64,000 nucleotides of DNA. It comes from Lysinibacillus fusiformis. GTDB lineage: Bacteria > Bacillota > Bacilli > Bacillales_A > Planococcaceae. Location of the stretch: contig JASENG010000010.1 of the NCBI GenBank assembly GCA_030027265.1, positions 89,125 through 153,124 on the forward strand. Reading direction: 5' to 3'. This document shows positions 54,021 through 62,611 of this stretch, piece after piece. The notes beneath the pieces were generated by a model. The model did not search any database and was not told where the DNA came from. It saw only the letters and a program-made list of their open reading frames with translations. Both the position numbers and the translations under genes were made by a program. Positions within the stretch are counted from its first letter, which is position 1. Each line of letters opens with the position of its first letter.

Positions 54021-54045
54021 TTTGTGTATGGACCTGGTCAAAACT
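54021..54045. repeat. Interspersed intergenic repeat, partial copy 4
   Basis: TTTGTGTATGGACCTGGTC matches the half-element seen at 8857 (AATTGTGTATGGACCTGGTCC). The second half is degenerate. Confidence 0.5.
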
Positions 54046-54134
54046 TATTGGTAATTGTCCATGAACCTCCGTCCCCTATCCTTTTGTGAACTGTTCTGAA
54101 AAAATTCCCCTTTAATCGATTCCCTATTCATATA

Positions 54135-54186
54135 AAAAAGCAATATCCACTAATCGCTTCGAACGAACAGTGGATATTGCTTTTTA
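54135..54186 (-). terminator. Terminator after tagO
   Basis: AAAAGCAATATCCACT pairs with AGTGGATATTGCTTTT, a perfect stem with T-runs at both ends, directly after the tagO stop on the minus strand. Confidence 0.85.
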
Positions 54187-54190
54187 AAAT

Positions 54191-55270
54191 TTATTTACTG
54201 AATATCCTTGCCAGGTTGATGAGTGGCCGGTAGTTTTTGCCGGCTAGGCCGATGACTTCGACAAATAATTCAATCGCAACCAGGATGACTGTAATTAGAA
54301 GGATTGCTCCCCATAGCTTAGCCATTGAGAAGATAATTGCTGCTAAACCAAACATTGCAGCGATACCGTAAATGATTAATACAGCTTGTCGATGTGAGAA
54401 GCCGACATCAATCAGTCGGTGATGCAAATGCGATTTATCTGGATCTGACCACTTTTGCCCATTTCGCATACGGCGGACAATCGCAAAGAATGTATCAGAA
54501 ATTGGAACCCCAAGCATAATAACAGGGATAATAAATGAAAAGACCGTTACTCCCTTAAATCCAAGTAAGGATAGTACTGCAATCATAAATCCTAAAAACA
54601 AAGCACCCGTGTCACCCATAAAGATTTTGGCTGGGTGGAAATTATAAAATAAAAATCCAATTGTACTAAAGGCTAATATTGCTGCTGTTGCAACAACGAA
54701 CATATTCCCCATAATGAGGGCCATACAAGCCAACGTAATTAATGCAATTGTTGAAACACCTGCAGCAAGTCCATCTAGACCATCGATCAGGTTAATGGCA
54801 TTTGTAATTCCGACAATCCATAAAATCGTGAATGGAATACTTAAAAACCCAAATTCCAACTCTCCACCGAATGGCAGGTTAATGAACCCGATTTGTATGT
54901 CGCCAAAGAAGACAATAATACAGGCAGCGATTAACTGACCCAGCATTTTAGCCTTCGCTGAAATTTCGTACATGTCATCTAAAATACCAGTAATCACAAT
55001 TACTGATGCTGCTAACACCATAGCTAACGGTATAATAAATGGATTTTCCCCATCTTGAACCAATGGAGCCATAGGAACCGGTCTTAAAATAGCTAGTCCA
55101 ACTACAAAAGAAATAAATATAGCTAAACCGCCTAGTCGAGGCATAATACGCGAATGTACTTTTCGGTAGTTTGGTGCATCGACAGCACCTATTTTGAATG
55201 CTAACCGTTTCACAAGTGGAGTAATTAAAATGGCAGCGACGAATGCCACGATTAAAGACACGTAAAGCAT
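54191..55270 (-). CDS. tagO: Undecaprenyl-phosphate GlcNAc-1-phosphate transferase TagO
   Basis: The 359-residue integral membrane enzyme starts teichoic acid synthesis by making undecaprenyl-PP-GlcNAc. About eleven membrane helices are present. Catalytic and binding motifs are GILDDMYEIS near residue 95, ITNAINLIDGLDGLAAG near 155, FHPAKIFMGDTGALFLGF near 210 and SHLHHRLIDVGFSHRQAV near 275. The ATG at 55270 has GAGGAGGAG upstream. It lies near LCP and divergent from secA2, a cell-surface neighbourhood. Confidence 0.95.
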   Translation of the reverse strand: MLYVSLIVAFVAAILITPLVKRLAFKIGAVDAPNYRKVHSRIMPRLGGLAIFISFVVGLAILRPVPMAPLVQDGENPFIIPLAMVLAASVIVITGILDDMYEISAKAKMLGQLIAACIIVFFGDIQIGFINLPFGGELEFGFLSIPFTILWIVGITNAINLIDGLDGLAAGVSTIALITLACMALIMGNMFVVATAAILAFSTIGFLFYNFHPAKIFMGDTGALFLGFMIAVLSLLGFKGVTVFSFIIPVIMLGVPISDTFFAIVRRMRNGQKWSDPDKSHLHHRLIDVGFSHRQAVLIIYGIAAMFGLAAIIFSMAKLWGAILLITVILVAIELFVEVIGLAGKNYRPLINLARIFSK

Positions 55271-55561
55271 GTCTCTCCTCCTCAAAATATAATATATACA
55301 TGATAAAATCTTATTCATTATAGCATGAATGAGCTTGAAAAATATAGCTTTTATCGTTTACAAAAAAAGAACAAATACTACAAAATCTTTAAAATTGTTA
55401 ATGATAGTAAAATGCTGGAGACATAAGGGAAAATTCCCATAGATATCTGTATCCTATTTACATTAGTTTCCCCATATCATAAGTGGTCATACCCTGCAAA
55501 CTTTGATAGAATAACTAAGTGTCTACCATAAGTAGGCGATTTCTAAAGGAGCGTAAAATAA

Positions 55562-57922
55562 ATGTTCTCAATTTTTAATCGAAACAAAGAAAAAACAAGT
55601 TCTCGAGAATTAAAAAGATACTATAAAATTGTAGATCAAATTAATCAACTTGAATCTACATATTCATTGATGACAGACGATGAACTAAAGAATATGACGT
55701 TTCATTTTAAAGAAAAGTTACAAAAAGGCGAAAATATTTCCACAATTATTCCTGACGCATTTGCTGTAGTGCGTGAAGCCTCAAAGCGCGTACTGAATAT
55801 GCGTCATTTTGACGTTCAGCTAATTGGCGGGCTTGTATTAACGGAAGGAAATATCTCCGAAATGCCAACAGGTGAAGGGAAAACTTTGGTTGCTTCACTC
55901 CCTTCCTATGTCCGCGCACTTGAAGGCAAAGGTGTACACGTTATTACGGTTAATGATTACTTAGCAAAACGTGACTTCGAGTTAATTGGACAAATCCATC
56001 AATTCCTCGGTTTAACAGTTGGCTTGAATCTGCCAATGATGGAACCAGATCAAAAAAAGGAAGCTTATAATGCTGATATTACATATGGTGTAGGGACAGA
56101 ATTCGGGTTTGACTACCTAAGAGACAACATGGCACACACAATTGCCGATAAAGTGCAGCGTCCATATCATTTCGCCATTATCGATGAAGTCGACTCGGTC
56201 TTAATAGATGAAGCGAAAACACCGTTAATTATTGCCGGCAAAATGAGTGCCAATGAGGAATTGCACCGCATTGCCGCACTGCTTGCAAAACGCTTTAAAA
56301 AAGATGAAGACTACGATTTCGATGACGAAACGAAAGCAACTTCTCTAACAGATACTGGTATAGAAAAAGTTGAAGCTGCTTTTGGTGTCGATAATTTATA
56401 TGATCTAGATCACCAAACGCTTTACCACTATGTCATTCAAGCCGTAAGAGCCCATGTGATGTTCGAACGTGATGTTGATTACATTGTAAAAGATGACAAA
56501 ATTCAATTAGTCGATATGTTTACTGGTCGCATTATGGATGGTCGTTCTCTGTCAGACGGCTTACATCAAGCGATTGAAGCCAAAGAAGGCGTTACAATTA
56601 CGGAAGAAAATAAAGCGCAGGCTCAAATCACGATCCAGAACTATTTCCGTATGTATCCAAAATTAGCTGGTATGACGGGTACTGGTAAAACGCAGGAACA
56701 AGAATTTAAAGAGGTTTATGGAATGAGCGTTATTCAAATTCCAACAAACCGTCCTCGAATTCGTATTGACCGTCCCGATATCGTATTCGAAAAAGCTGAT
56801 CAAAAATATGAATTCGTTGCACAAGAAACATTGGCAAGACATGAAAAAGGGCAACCAATCTTAATTGGGACAACTTCTATTCTTCAATCGGAAAAAGTTG
56901 CCAGCTATTTAGATAAATTCGGCCTAGCCTACCAGCTGCTGAATGCGAAAACAGTTGAACAAGAAGTCGAACTGATTTCCCAAGCGGGTCAGAAGGATCG
57001 TATTACCGTAGCAACGAATATGGCCGGCCGTGGAACAGATATTGTTCTTGGTGATGGGGTTGCGGAGCTAGGCGGCCTTTATGTAATTGGTACTGAAAAA
57101 CATGAAAGCCGTCGTGTGGACAACCAATTGCGAGGACGTTCAGGTCGTCAAGGGGACCCAGGTGAAAGTCAATTCATTATTTCGCTGGAGGACGACATGT
57201 TCCGCCGTTATGCAAAAGAAGATGTTGAAAAGTTCCAAAAGAAATTGATTGCGGATGATACGGGCCGTGTTCAAAATAAAGAAGTTCTAGAATTAGTTGA
57301 TCGTACACAACGCATTGTTGAAGGTTCCCATTTCTCTATGCGTGAATACAATCTAAAACTTGATGATGTGATTAATGACCAACGCCGAGTTGTTTACAAT
57401 TTACGCGATAATGTCCTGAAACAGGATGATTTAATCGGCCAATTAAAAACGATGTTAAATGAAACAGTCGACTTTGCCATTCGGGACAACGCACCTGAAG
57501 AACTTAGTCCAATTGAATGGGATTATGACAAAATGGAATCCACTGTGAACTCCCTATTCTTAACACCAGTGACAATTGATCGTGAAGAGACAAAAGTTAA
57601 ACGTATTTTAGAATCGATTCAACCATCAGTGGATGAGCTGCTTCAAACAATTGAAAGCTTTGAACAAAATGAACAAGTCATGCAAGTCATCCCGCGTGTC
57701 ATGGTGGCTTACGTTGATTCGATGTGGGTTCGTCATTTAGAGCAAATGACGCATTTAAAAGAAGGAATCGGTTTACGTCAATACCAACAAGAAGATCCGA
57801 TGCGTATCTATCAAAGAGAAGGATTGGAACTGTTCGGAAAAAACTATCAAGAGCTTCGCCGTTCCATCGTAGAAGAAATCGTTGCATTTATGAAGTCTTT
57901 AAGTACTACAGAGGAGGAATAA
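55562..57922 (+). CDS. secA2: Accessory Sec translocase ATPase SecA2
   Basis: The 786-residue second SecA exports selected surface proteins. Walker A is MPTGEGKTLVAS near residue 104, the DEAD box DEVDSVLIDEAKTPL near 210, and the second core has [14 protein letters not shown] and [12 protein letters not shown]. It ends FMKSLSTTEEE and has no SEC-C zinc motif, unlike SecA1. The ATG follows AAAGGAGCG. The downstream gene, 4 nt away, is an S-layer assembly protein, as in Bacillus anthracis, where SecA2 and SlaP export S-layer proteins. Confidence 0.95.
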   Translation: MFSIFNRNKEKTSSRELKRYYKIVDQINQLESTYSLMTDDELKNMTFHFKEKLQKGENISTIIPDAFAVVREASKRVLNMRHFDVQLIGGLVLTEGNISEMPTGEGKTLVASLPSYVRALEGKGVHVITVNDYLAKRDFELIGQIHQFLGLTVGLNLPMMEPDQKKEAYNADITYGVGTEFGFDYLRDNMAHTIADKVQRPYHFAIIDEVDSVLIDEAKTPLIIAGKMSANEELHRIAALLAKRFKKDEDYDFDDETKATSLTDTGIEKVEAAFGVDNLYDLDHQTLYHYVIQAVRAHVMFERDVDYIVKDDKIQLVDMFTGRIMDGRSLSDGLHQAIEAKEGVTITEENKAQAQITIQNYFRMYPKLAGMTGTGKTQEQEFKEVYGMSVIQIPTNRPRIRIDRPDIVFEKADQKYEFVAQETLARHEKGQPILIGTTSILQSEKVASYLDKFGLAYQLLNAKTVEQEVELISQAGQKDRITVATNMAGRGTDIVLGDGVAELGGLYVIGTEKHESRRVDNQLRGRSGRQGDPGESQFIISLEDDMFRRYAKEDVEKFQKKLIADDTGRVQNKEVLELVDRTQRIVEGSHFSMREYNLKLDDVINDQRRVVYNLRDNVLKQDDLIGQLKTMLNETVDFAIRDNAPEELSPIEWDYDKMESTVNSLFLTPVTIDREETKVKRILESIQPSVDELLQTIESFEQNEQVMQVIPRVMVAYVDSMWVRHLEQMTHLKEGIGLRQYQQEDPMRIYQREGLELFGKNYQELRRSIVEEIVAFMKSLSTTEEE

Positions 57923-57926
57923 CAGA

Positions 57927-58829
57927 GTGGGTTTATTTTCATTTTTCAAAAAAACAGACAAAGTCGGAACAGATAGTGCCATTGATTCAAAAGATTTGGG
58001 CCAAAAAGGAACAGAAGGACAGAATGCAAATAATGTAGATACTAAGCTTTCATTCCACCCCGACTGGCATGTGCCACAAGAACAAAAATACATTTTCAAT
58101 TTCTTGGCAAATGAATTGCAGCCATTAAAGCCAAATCAATTATCATTAGCGGCCATTAATATAGAAGTAGAACCGAATACAAAAGCCTGGAATGTAAAAG
58201 CTTTTGTCCGTTCTTCCCTTAATCAAGCCATCCAGCTTGGTGAAATCGAATTGCTTTTAATCGATAAAAACGACCAACAAATCGCTTCAAAAAGCTTTAA
58301 CTTTGCTGAACTAGGCTCTCTGCCTGCAAAAAGTGCACGTCCTTGGGTGTTTACATTCGAGAAAAGTACGCTTGCTGTTGAGGAAGTTCCTGAAGACGGC
58401 TGGAAAATCGCGTTCAACTTGATTTCACTGCGCGGTCATCAACTAGATTTAGACGAAACATGGAAAAAACAGCTTCCAAAGGATCAGCAAGACGCGTTAG
58501 TCAATATCGTGAAAAAGTTACCAAAGCTAAGCAAAAATGAAGTGAATTTCACAGGCTTACAAGCAAAAATCCATGATGATAAAAGTCTGGTCACTTCCAT
58601 CTTTATTCGAAACGGCAATAATAAAGCCATTAATATCGAGCAGCTTCCATTAGAAATCGTGGATGCCAATGGAACATTAGTAGCAAAGGGTTCATTCAGA
58701 CTAGATCCAGTACTGTCTGTGCAACCAAACTCAACTAAACCATGGACATTCATCTTCCCGGAAGAACTCGTTAGTGAAGGAGATTTCGATTTATCTCGCT
58801 GGAGTGCAAGAGTAACTCAAAAACAATAA
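57927..58829 (+). CDS. slaP: Accessory Sec system S-layer assembly protein (SlaP-like)
   Basis: The 300-residue protein has no signal peptide and begins GLFSFFKKTDK. Two duplicated beta-rich repeats follow, with matching elements: WNVKAFVRSSLNQAIQLGEIELLLIDKND...SARPWVFTFEKS in the first, and LVTSIFIRNGNNKAINIEQLPLEIVDANG...STKPWTFIFPEE in the second. This is the SLAP_DUP architecture of SecA2-linked S-layer assembly proteins. The start is a GTG after AGGAGG, 4 nt from the secA2 stop, so the two are coupled. The S-layer protein itself is not in the window. Confidence 0.88.
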   Translation: MGLFSFFKKTDKVGTDSAIDSKDLGQKGTEGQNANNVDTKLSFHPDWHVPQEQKYIFNFLANELQPLKPNQLSLAAINIEVEPNTKAWNVKAFVRSSLNQAIQLGEIELLLIDKNDQQIASKSFNFAELGSLPAKSARPWVFTFEKSTLAVEEVPEDGWKIAFNLISLRGHQLDLDETWKKQLPKDQQDALVNIVKKLPKLSKNEVNFTGLQAKIHDDKSLVTSIFIRNGNNKAINIEQLPLEIVDANGTLVAKGSFRLDPVLSVQPNSTKPWTFIFPEELVSEGDFDLSRWSARVTQKQ

Positions 58830-58832
58830 AAA

Positions 58833-58872
58833 AGGGACCTGAAAATTGTTGAGCAAACGATTTTTAGGTCTT
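58833..58872 (+). terminator. Terminator after secA2-slaP
   Basis: GGGACCTGAAAAT pairs with ATTTTTAGGTC and is followed by TTTTCTCTTTT, a few bases after the stop codon. Confidence 0.7.
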
Positions 58873-58921
58873 TTCTCTTTTGCTGCGGAAACCGGACAAC
58901 AGAACTTTATGGCAAAAGAAA

Positions 58922-58960
58922 AACGCAGGAATGCTATAAACCTAACATTCTTGCGTTTAT
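58922..58960 (-). terminator. Terminator after the LysM-NlpC/P60 gene
   Basis: On the minus strand AAACGCAAGAATG pairs with CATTCCTGCGTTT and is followed by TTCTTTT, 16 nt past the stop. Confidence 0.8.
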
Positions 58961-58975
58961 TTATTTCTGGATCTG

Positions 58976-60181
58976 CTACTTCACCTGATTAAATCGTTTA
59001 AACGCTACGAATTTTGATGCCCAGTAGTCATAGGATAGTTTGGAAACCTCGACACCATTACTGCCCGCGTGAATAAATTGGCCGCCTCCTATGTAAATGC
59101 CCATGTGAGAAATTCCTTCAACGTACGTATTTTTGAAGAAAATCACATCGCCAGGAACTGGATAGTCAACAACTGTTGTATCCTTCATGAAATAATCGTT
59201 GCTGCTCTTTCTTGCAATGTCCAGCCCAGCATTTGAAAAAACATACTTCACAAAGCCGCTGCAGTCAAATCCAGCAGGAGTATTCCCAGCAAATACATAC
59301 GGTGTCCCCGTTAGAGAGTCAGCAATATTTAGCACTTTTGCATAAATAGCTTGTCCACTCACTGTTACATTAGTATTAATCGCCTTTTCTTCGGATAATT
59401 TGGCATCTATTACTTGATCGGATTTGATAATTTCCTTTGAATCCAGTATCACTTCAGGTTCTCCCTGTTCAGAAGCATCCGTCACTTTTAACACTTGTCC
59501 AATATATATCAAATCGGAGTTTAATTGATTCAAATTCTTTAAACCCGCTACAGTTAGACCGAATTTCGTTGCAATTTTGGATAAAGAGTCTCCCTTGAGC
59601 ACTTGATAAGATTGCAGGTTTGCAACAGGCTCTGATGCAGGAGCATTACTCGGAACTTCTTTATTCGGTGTGGCTTGTTGTGCTGGAGCCGTTGGAGCGG
59701 CAGCTTTCACTTCCCCAATTTTGAGCTGTTGCCCTATATAAATCGCATCCGAACTTAACCCGTTCCATTTTTTTATATCTGCAACTGTCGCTTTAACTGC
59801 TTTCGCAATTTTAGACAAGGTATCCCCTTTTACAACTTTATAAGTACTTGCATTTGTTGCAGCGGGTGTTTGTGATGAAGTTGGTTTGGTGCTCGTTGCC
59901 GCTGTCGGTTTACTAGATGCCGCGACCTGAGTATTTGATGCAGCTGGTTTCTTCACTGCACTCACAGTCAATTTTTGTCCAACATAAATATAGTCATTTT
60001 TTAAATTGTTCCATTGCTTCAGCTGATTCACTGTAGTTTTGTTCGCAGCAGCGATTTTTGTTAAAGTATCCCCTTTACCGACAGAATAACTTGAAGCCTC
60101 TGCCATCGGTGCAGCAATCACAGCAGTCGCTATAACAGCCGTGCTCAGCAATAGTAATTTATTTTTCTGTACCATTCTCAT
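58976..60181 (-). CDS. Secreted LysM and NlpC/P60 peptidoglycan endopeptidase
   Basis: The 401-residue secreted autolysin has a signal peptide (to about residue 29, ...PMAEA). Three LysM domains begin YSVGKGDTLTKIAAANK, YKVVKGDTLSKIAKAVK and YQVLKGDSLSKIATKFG, separated by Ala/Thr/Ser-rich linkers. The C-terminal NlpC/P60 domain has the catalytic Cys in FDCSGFVKYVF and the His in ISHMGIYIGGGQFIHAGS. LytE/LytF-type enzymes of this layout cut the D-Glu-mDAP (or D-Glu-Lys) stem bond during growth and cell separation. The ATG follows AAAGGGTGAA. Confidence 0.93.
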   Translation of the reverse strand: MRMVQKNKLLLLSTAVIATAVIAAPMAEASSYSVGKGDTLTKIAAANKTTVNQLKQWNNLKNDYIYVGQKLTVSAVKKPAASNTQVAASSKPTAATSTKPTSSQTPAATNASTYKVVKGDTLSKIAKAVKATVADIKKWNGLSSDAIYIGQQLKIGEVKAAAPTAPAQQATPNKEVPSNAPASEPVANLQSYQVLKGDSLSKIATKFGLTVAGLKNLNQLNSDLIYIGQVLKVTDASEQGEPEVILDSKEIIKSDQVIDAKLSEEKAINTNVTVSGQAIYAKVLNIADSLTGTPYVFAGNTPAGFDCSGFVKYVFSNAGLDIARKSSNDYFMKDTTVVDYPVPGDVIFFKNTYVEGISHMGIYIGGGQFIHAGSNGVEVSKLSYDYWASKFVAFKRFNQVK

Positions 60182-60389
60182 TTCACCCTTTCCGGCAAAT
60201 TATCCCTCTATTTCAATCATAACGATTTTAATGACAATTATCTATCAGGTTTTACAATTTTCTGAAGTGAAATTTAATGAAGAAAACTATGTTGCCCAAG
60301 AGCCAAATCTTGCAAAGAAGTTTGGGGTTACAATAAGTAACTATTTTTTGTGAAGGGATGTGGATTTAAATCACTTAGTCGCAGTTCTC

Positions 60390-60775
60390 GTGGATGGTAC
60401 GCGACTTTTGAGCGGATAGCCGTGGGTTTGATCACATAGCACAGTTTTTGAGCGGATAATTCGGTTTTTGATCACTTAGCCATGGTTCCGATGCAGGGTA
60501 ACTGGCTTTTGATCAGATAATCTCTTTTTTGAGCGGATGGCGGATGCTTTTGAGTGGTGAGCGTGTGGATTTGATCACATAGCACAGTTTTTTAGCGGAT
60601 AAACCTGGTTTTGATCACTTAACCGCGGGTACGATGAAGGTAACTGGCTTTTGATCAGATAATCTCATTTTTGATCGGATGGCTCATGCTTTTGAGCGGT
60701 TAGCACGTGGGTTTGATCACTTAGCACAATTTTTGAGCGGATAAACTTATTTTTGATTACTTAGCTAAATTTTGC
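60390..60775. repeat. Tandem repeat of about 143 bp between the LysM hydrolase and brnQ
   Basis: The marker TTGATCAC-TAGCACA recurs at 60430, 60573 and 60715 (periods 143 and 142). Within each unit, shorter elements alternate: TTTTGATCACTTAGC, TTTTTGAGCGGATAA and CTTTTGATCAGATAATCTC. About 2.7 copies are present. No ORF is credible. The stretch 60776-61050 is rich in C and A with simple CCAAATTT-type repeats and shows no gene. Confidence 0.7.
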
Positions 60776-61069
60776 GTAAGTATAGACCAATTCCCATACG
60801 CACCACCAGTCCCACGTTCTCATAACTCAATATCCATACGTACAACCCGTTTTGTGTGTACATACACCAAATTTTGTGCGCTGCCTCCCTTTTCGCGAGC
60901 GCATAACCAAATTTCCGTTAACATCCCCCAATCCCCATACAATCACCCGAACTTCCCTTCCAAACCCTCACCAAATTTTCCTAATCGAATAATATTTTAG
61001 AAAAATGTCAATATTTCAATAAATATTCGCAAAGAATATGAATATTGTATTTTATTCGCCTAAAGTGTG

Positions 61070-61122
61070 TGTTATAATTCAACCTTGTGATGTCGAATTA
61101 TGCGATAAATTTTTTGAAAGTT
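61070..61122 (+). promoter_or_regulatory. brnQ promoter (extended -10) and CodY-like box
   Basis: TG-T-TATAAT (61070-61078) forms an extended -10. About 30 bp further, AATTTTTTGAAAGTT (61108-61122) differs at two positions from the CodY box AATTTTCWGAAAATT. CodY represses brnQ in Bacillus; here the box would act as a roadblock downstream of the start site. Consensus match only. Confidence 0.5.
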
Positions 61123-61153
61123 TTTGCTTTTCAATTAGAAAGGAATTTGTTTT

Positions 61154-62455
61154 ATGAAGTTCATGAAAGAAAATCTTGCCGTTGGATTTATGCTATTTGC
61201 GTTATTCCTAGGTGCAGGTAATATTATTTTCCCGCCGGAATTGGGACAAAATGCCGGAACAGAATTTATTCCATCCATTATTGGCTTCCTGATTACAGGA
61301 GTTGGATTGCCGCTGCTTGGGATTATTGCTGTGGCAAAAAATGGTGGGGATTTGCAAGTCGTTGCGAATCGAATTCACCCACTTTTCAGTATCATTTTTA
61401 CAGCTGTCGTTTATTTATCGATTGGGCCACTCTTTGCGATTCCTCGTACTGGGGCCGTGACATATGAAATCGGGATTGCTCCCTTTTTATCGGAATCCGT
61501 GAAATCCAGCGGTTTACTGATTACGTCTATTATTTTCTTCACCATCGTTTTATATCTCTCCCTGAACCCATCCAAAATGGTGGATCGTATTGGGAAAGTG
61601 TTAACGCCTGCTCTACTGATCGTTATTGCTTTGCTTGCGATTAAAGCGTTCGTTACACCAATGGGTGAATTCGGTGAGCCGCATGGTGTTTATGCGACAA
61701 ATGCATTTTCTGAAAGCTTCATCCAAGGCTATTTAACAATGGATGTGCTTGCATCTCTTGTGTTTGGGATTGTGATTGTGCAGGCCTTGCAAGCGAAGGG
61801 AATCAAGGATCGTTCACGACAAGTCAAAACAACAATCTTTGCAGGGATTGTCGCTGCGATTGGACTAGCCTTTGTTTATATTTCACTTGAATATATCGGA
61901 GCAACAAGTATTGATTCCATCGGCTATATTGGGGATGGCGGCAGCATTATCGCGCAATCGGCCAAAGCACTCTATGGCAGTTTCGGGAATATTATTTTAT
62001 CGGTGGTTATTATTCTAGCTTGTATCACGACTGCGGTAGGTTTAGTTTCAGCGAATGCAACATTTTTCAATAAGTTGTTCCCGAAGCTTTCCTATAAAGT
62101 GCTGGCTGTCATCTTTACACTATTTAGTTTCGTTATTTCAAACTTCGGTTTATCAAAGCTAATTTCTATTACATTGCCAGTATTGATGTTTATTTATCCG
62201 ATTGCGATTGTGTTAATGTTCTTGGTTTTATTCGATCAATTATTCAACCGCGCACCAATCGTTTACAGCTTCGCTTTAATTGCAACAGCACTTGTGAGCT
62301 TGTACGATGGCATTAAGACAGCGGGCATGAGCATTGGCTGGTATGAAGATATCCTAACTCAATTACCGCTTTATGACCAAAGTGTTGGTTGGCTTGTACC
62401 GGCAATTGTCGGACTGGTCATCGGTTGGATTATTCATCTTATCACCAAAAAATAA
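61154..62455 (+). CDS. brnQ: Branched-chain amino acid transport carrier BrnQ
   Basis: The 433-residue LIVCS-family symporter takes up Leu, Ile and Val. There are twelve hydrophobic helices; the first contains FALFLGAGNIIFPPELGQNAG, the family signature, and helix 3 has SIGPLFAIPRTGAVTYEIG. Length is normal. ATG follows AAAGGAATTTG. It stands alone, with a terminator behind it and a CodY-like box in front. Confidence 0.93.
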   Translation: MKFMKENLAVGFMLFALFLGAGNIIFPPELGQNAGTEFIPSIIGFLITGVGLPLLGIIAVAKNGGDLQVVANRIHPLFSIIFTAVVYLSIGPLFAIPRTGAVTYEIGIAPFLSESVKSSGLLITSIIFFTIVLYLSLNPSKMVDRIGKVLTPALLIVIALLAIKAFVTPMGEFGEPHGVYATNAFSESFIQGYLTMDVLASLVFGIVIVQALQAKGIKDRSRQVKTTIFAGIVAAIGLAFVYISLEYIGATSIDSIGYIGDGGSIIAQSAKALYGSFGNIILSVVIILACITTAVGLVSANATFFNKLFPKLSYKVLAVIFTLFSFVISNFGLSKLISITLPVLMFIYPIAIVLMFLVLFDQLFNRAPIVYSFALIATALVSLYDGIKTAGMSIGWYEDILTQLPLYDQSVGWLVPAIVGLVIGWIIHLITKK

Positions 62456-62479
62456 GATTTCTAATATGACAATATAAAC

Positions 62480-62517
62480 AAAACTCCTCTTTTACCTGAA
62501 CATAAAAGAGGAGTTTT
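62480..62517 (+). terminator. Terminator after brnQ
   Basis: AAAACTCCTCTTTTA pairs with TAAAAGAGGAGTTTT around an 8-nt loop and is followed by CATTTT. Confidence 0.85.
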
Positions 62518-62611
62518 CATTTTAAGAATTTGATGTCGGAAATTACCATCTAGTAAATTTGCATTAAAAAGATATAATTAGATTATTAAATGAAGTAAGG
62601 GAGAAATACCT

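Noticed and set aside
60390..60775. Possible CRISPR array
   Set aside because: Repeat unit is about 143 bp and internally mosaic, with no constant 25-40 bp repeat and spacer pattern and no cas genes.
61000..61150. T-box riboswitch upstream of brnQ
   Set aside because: The leader is too short and lacks specifier-loop, T-box and antiterminator/terminator structures.
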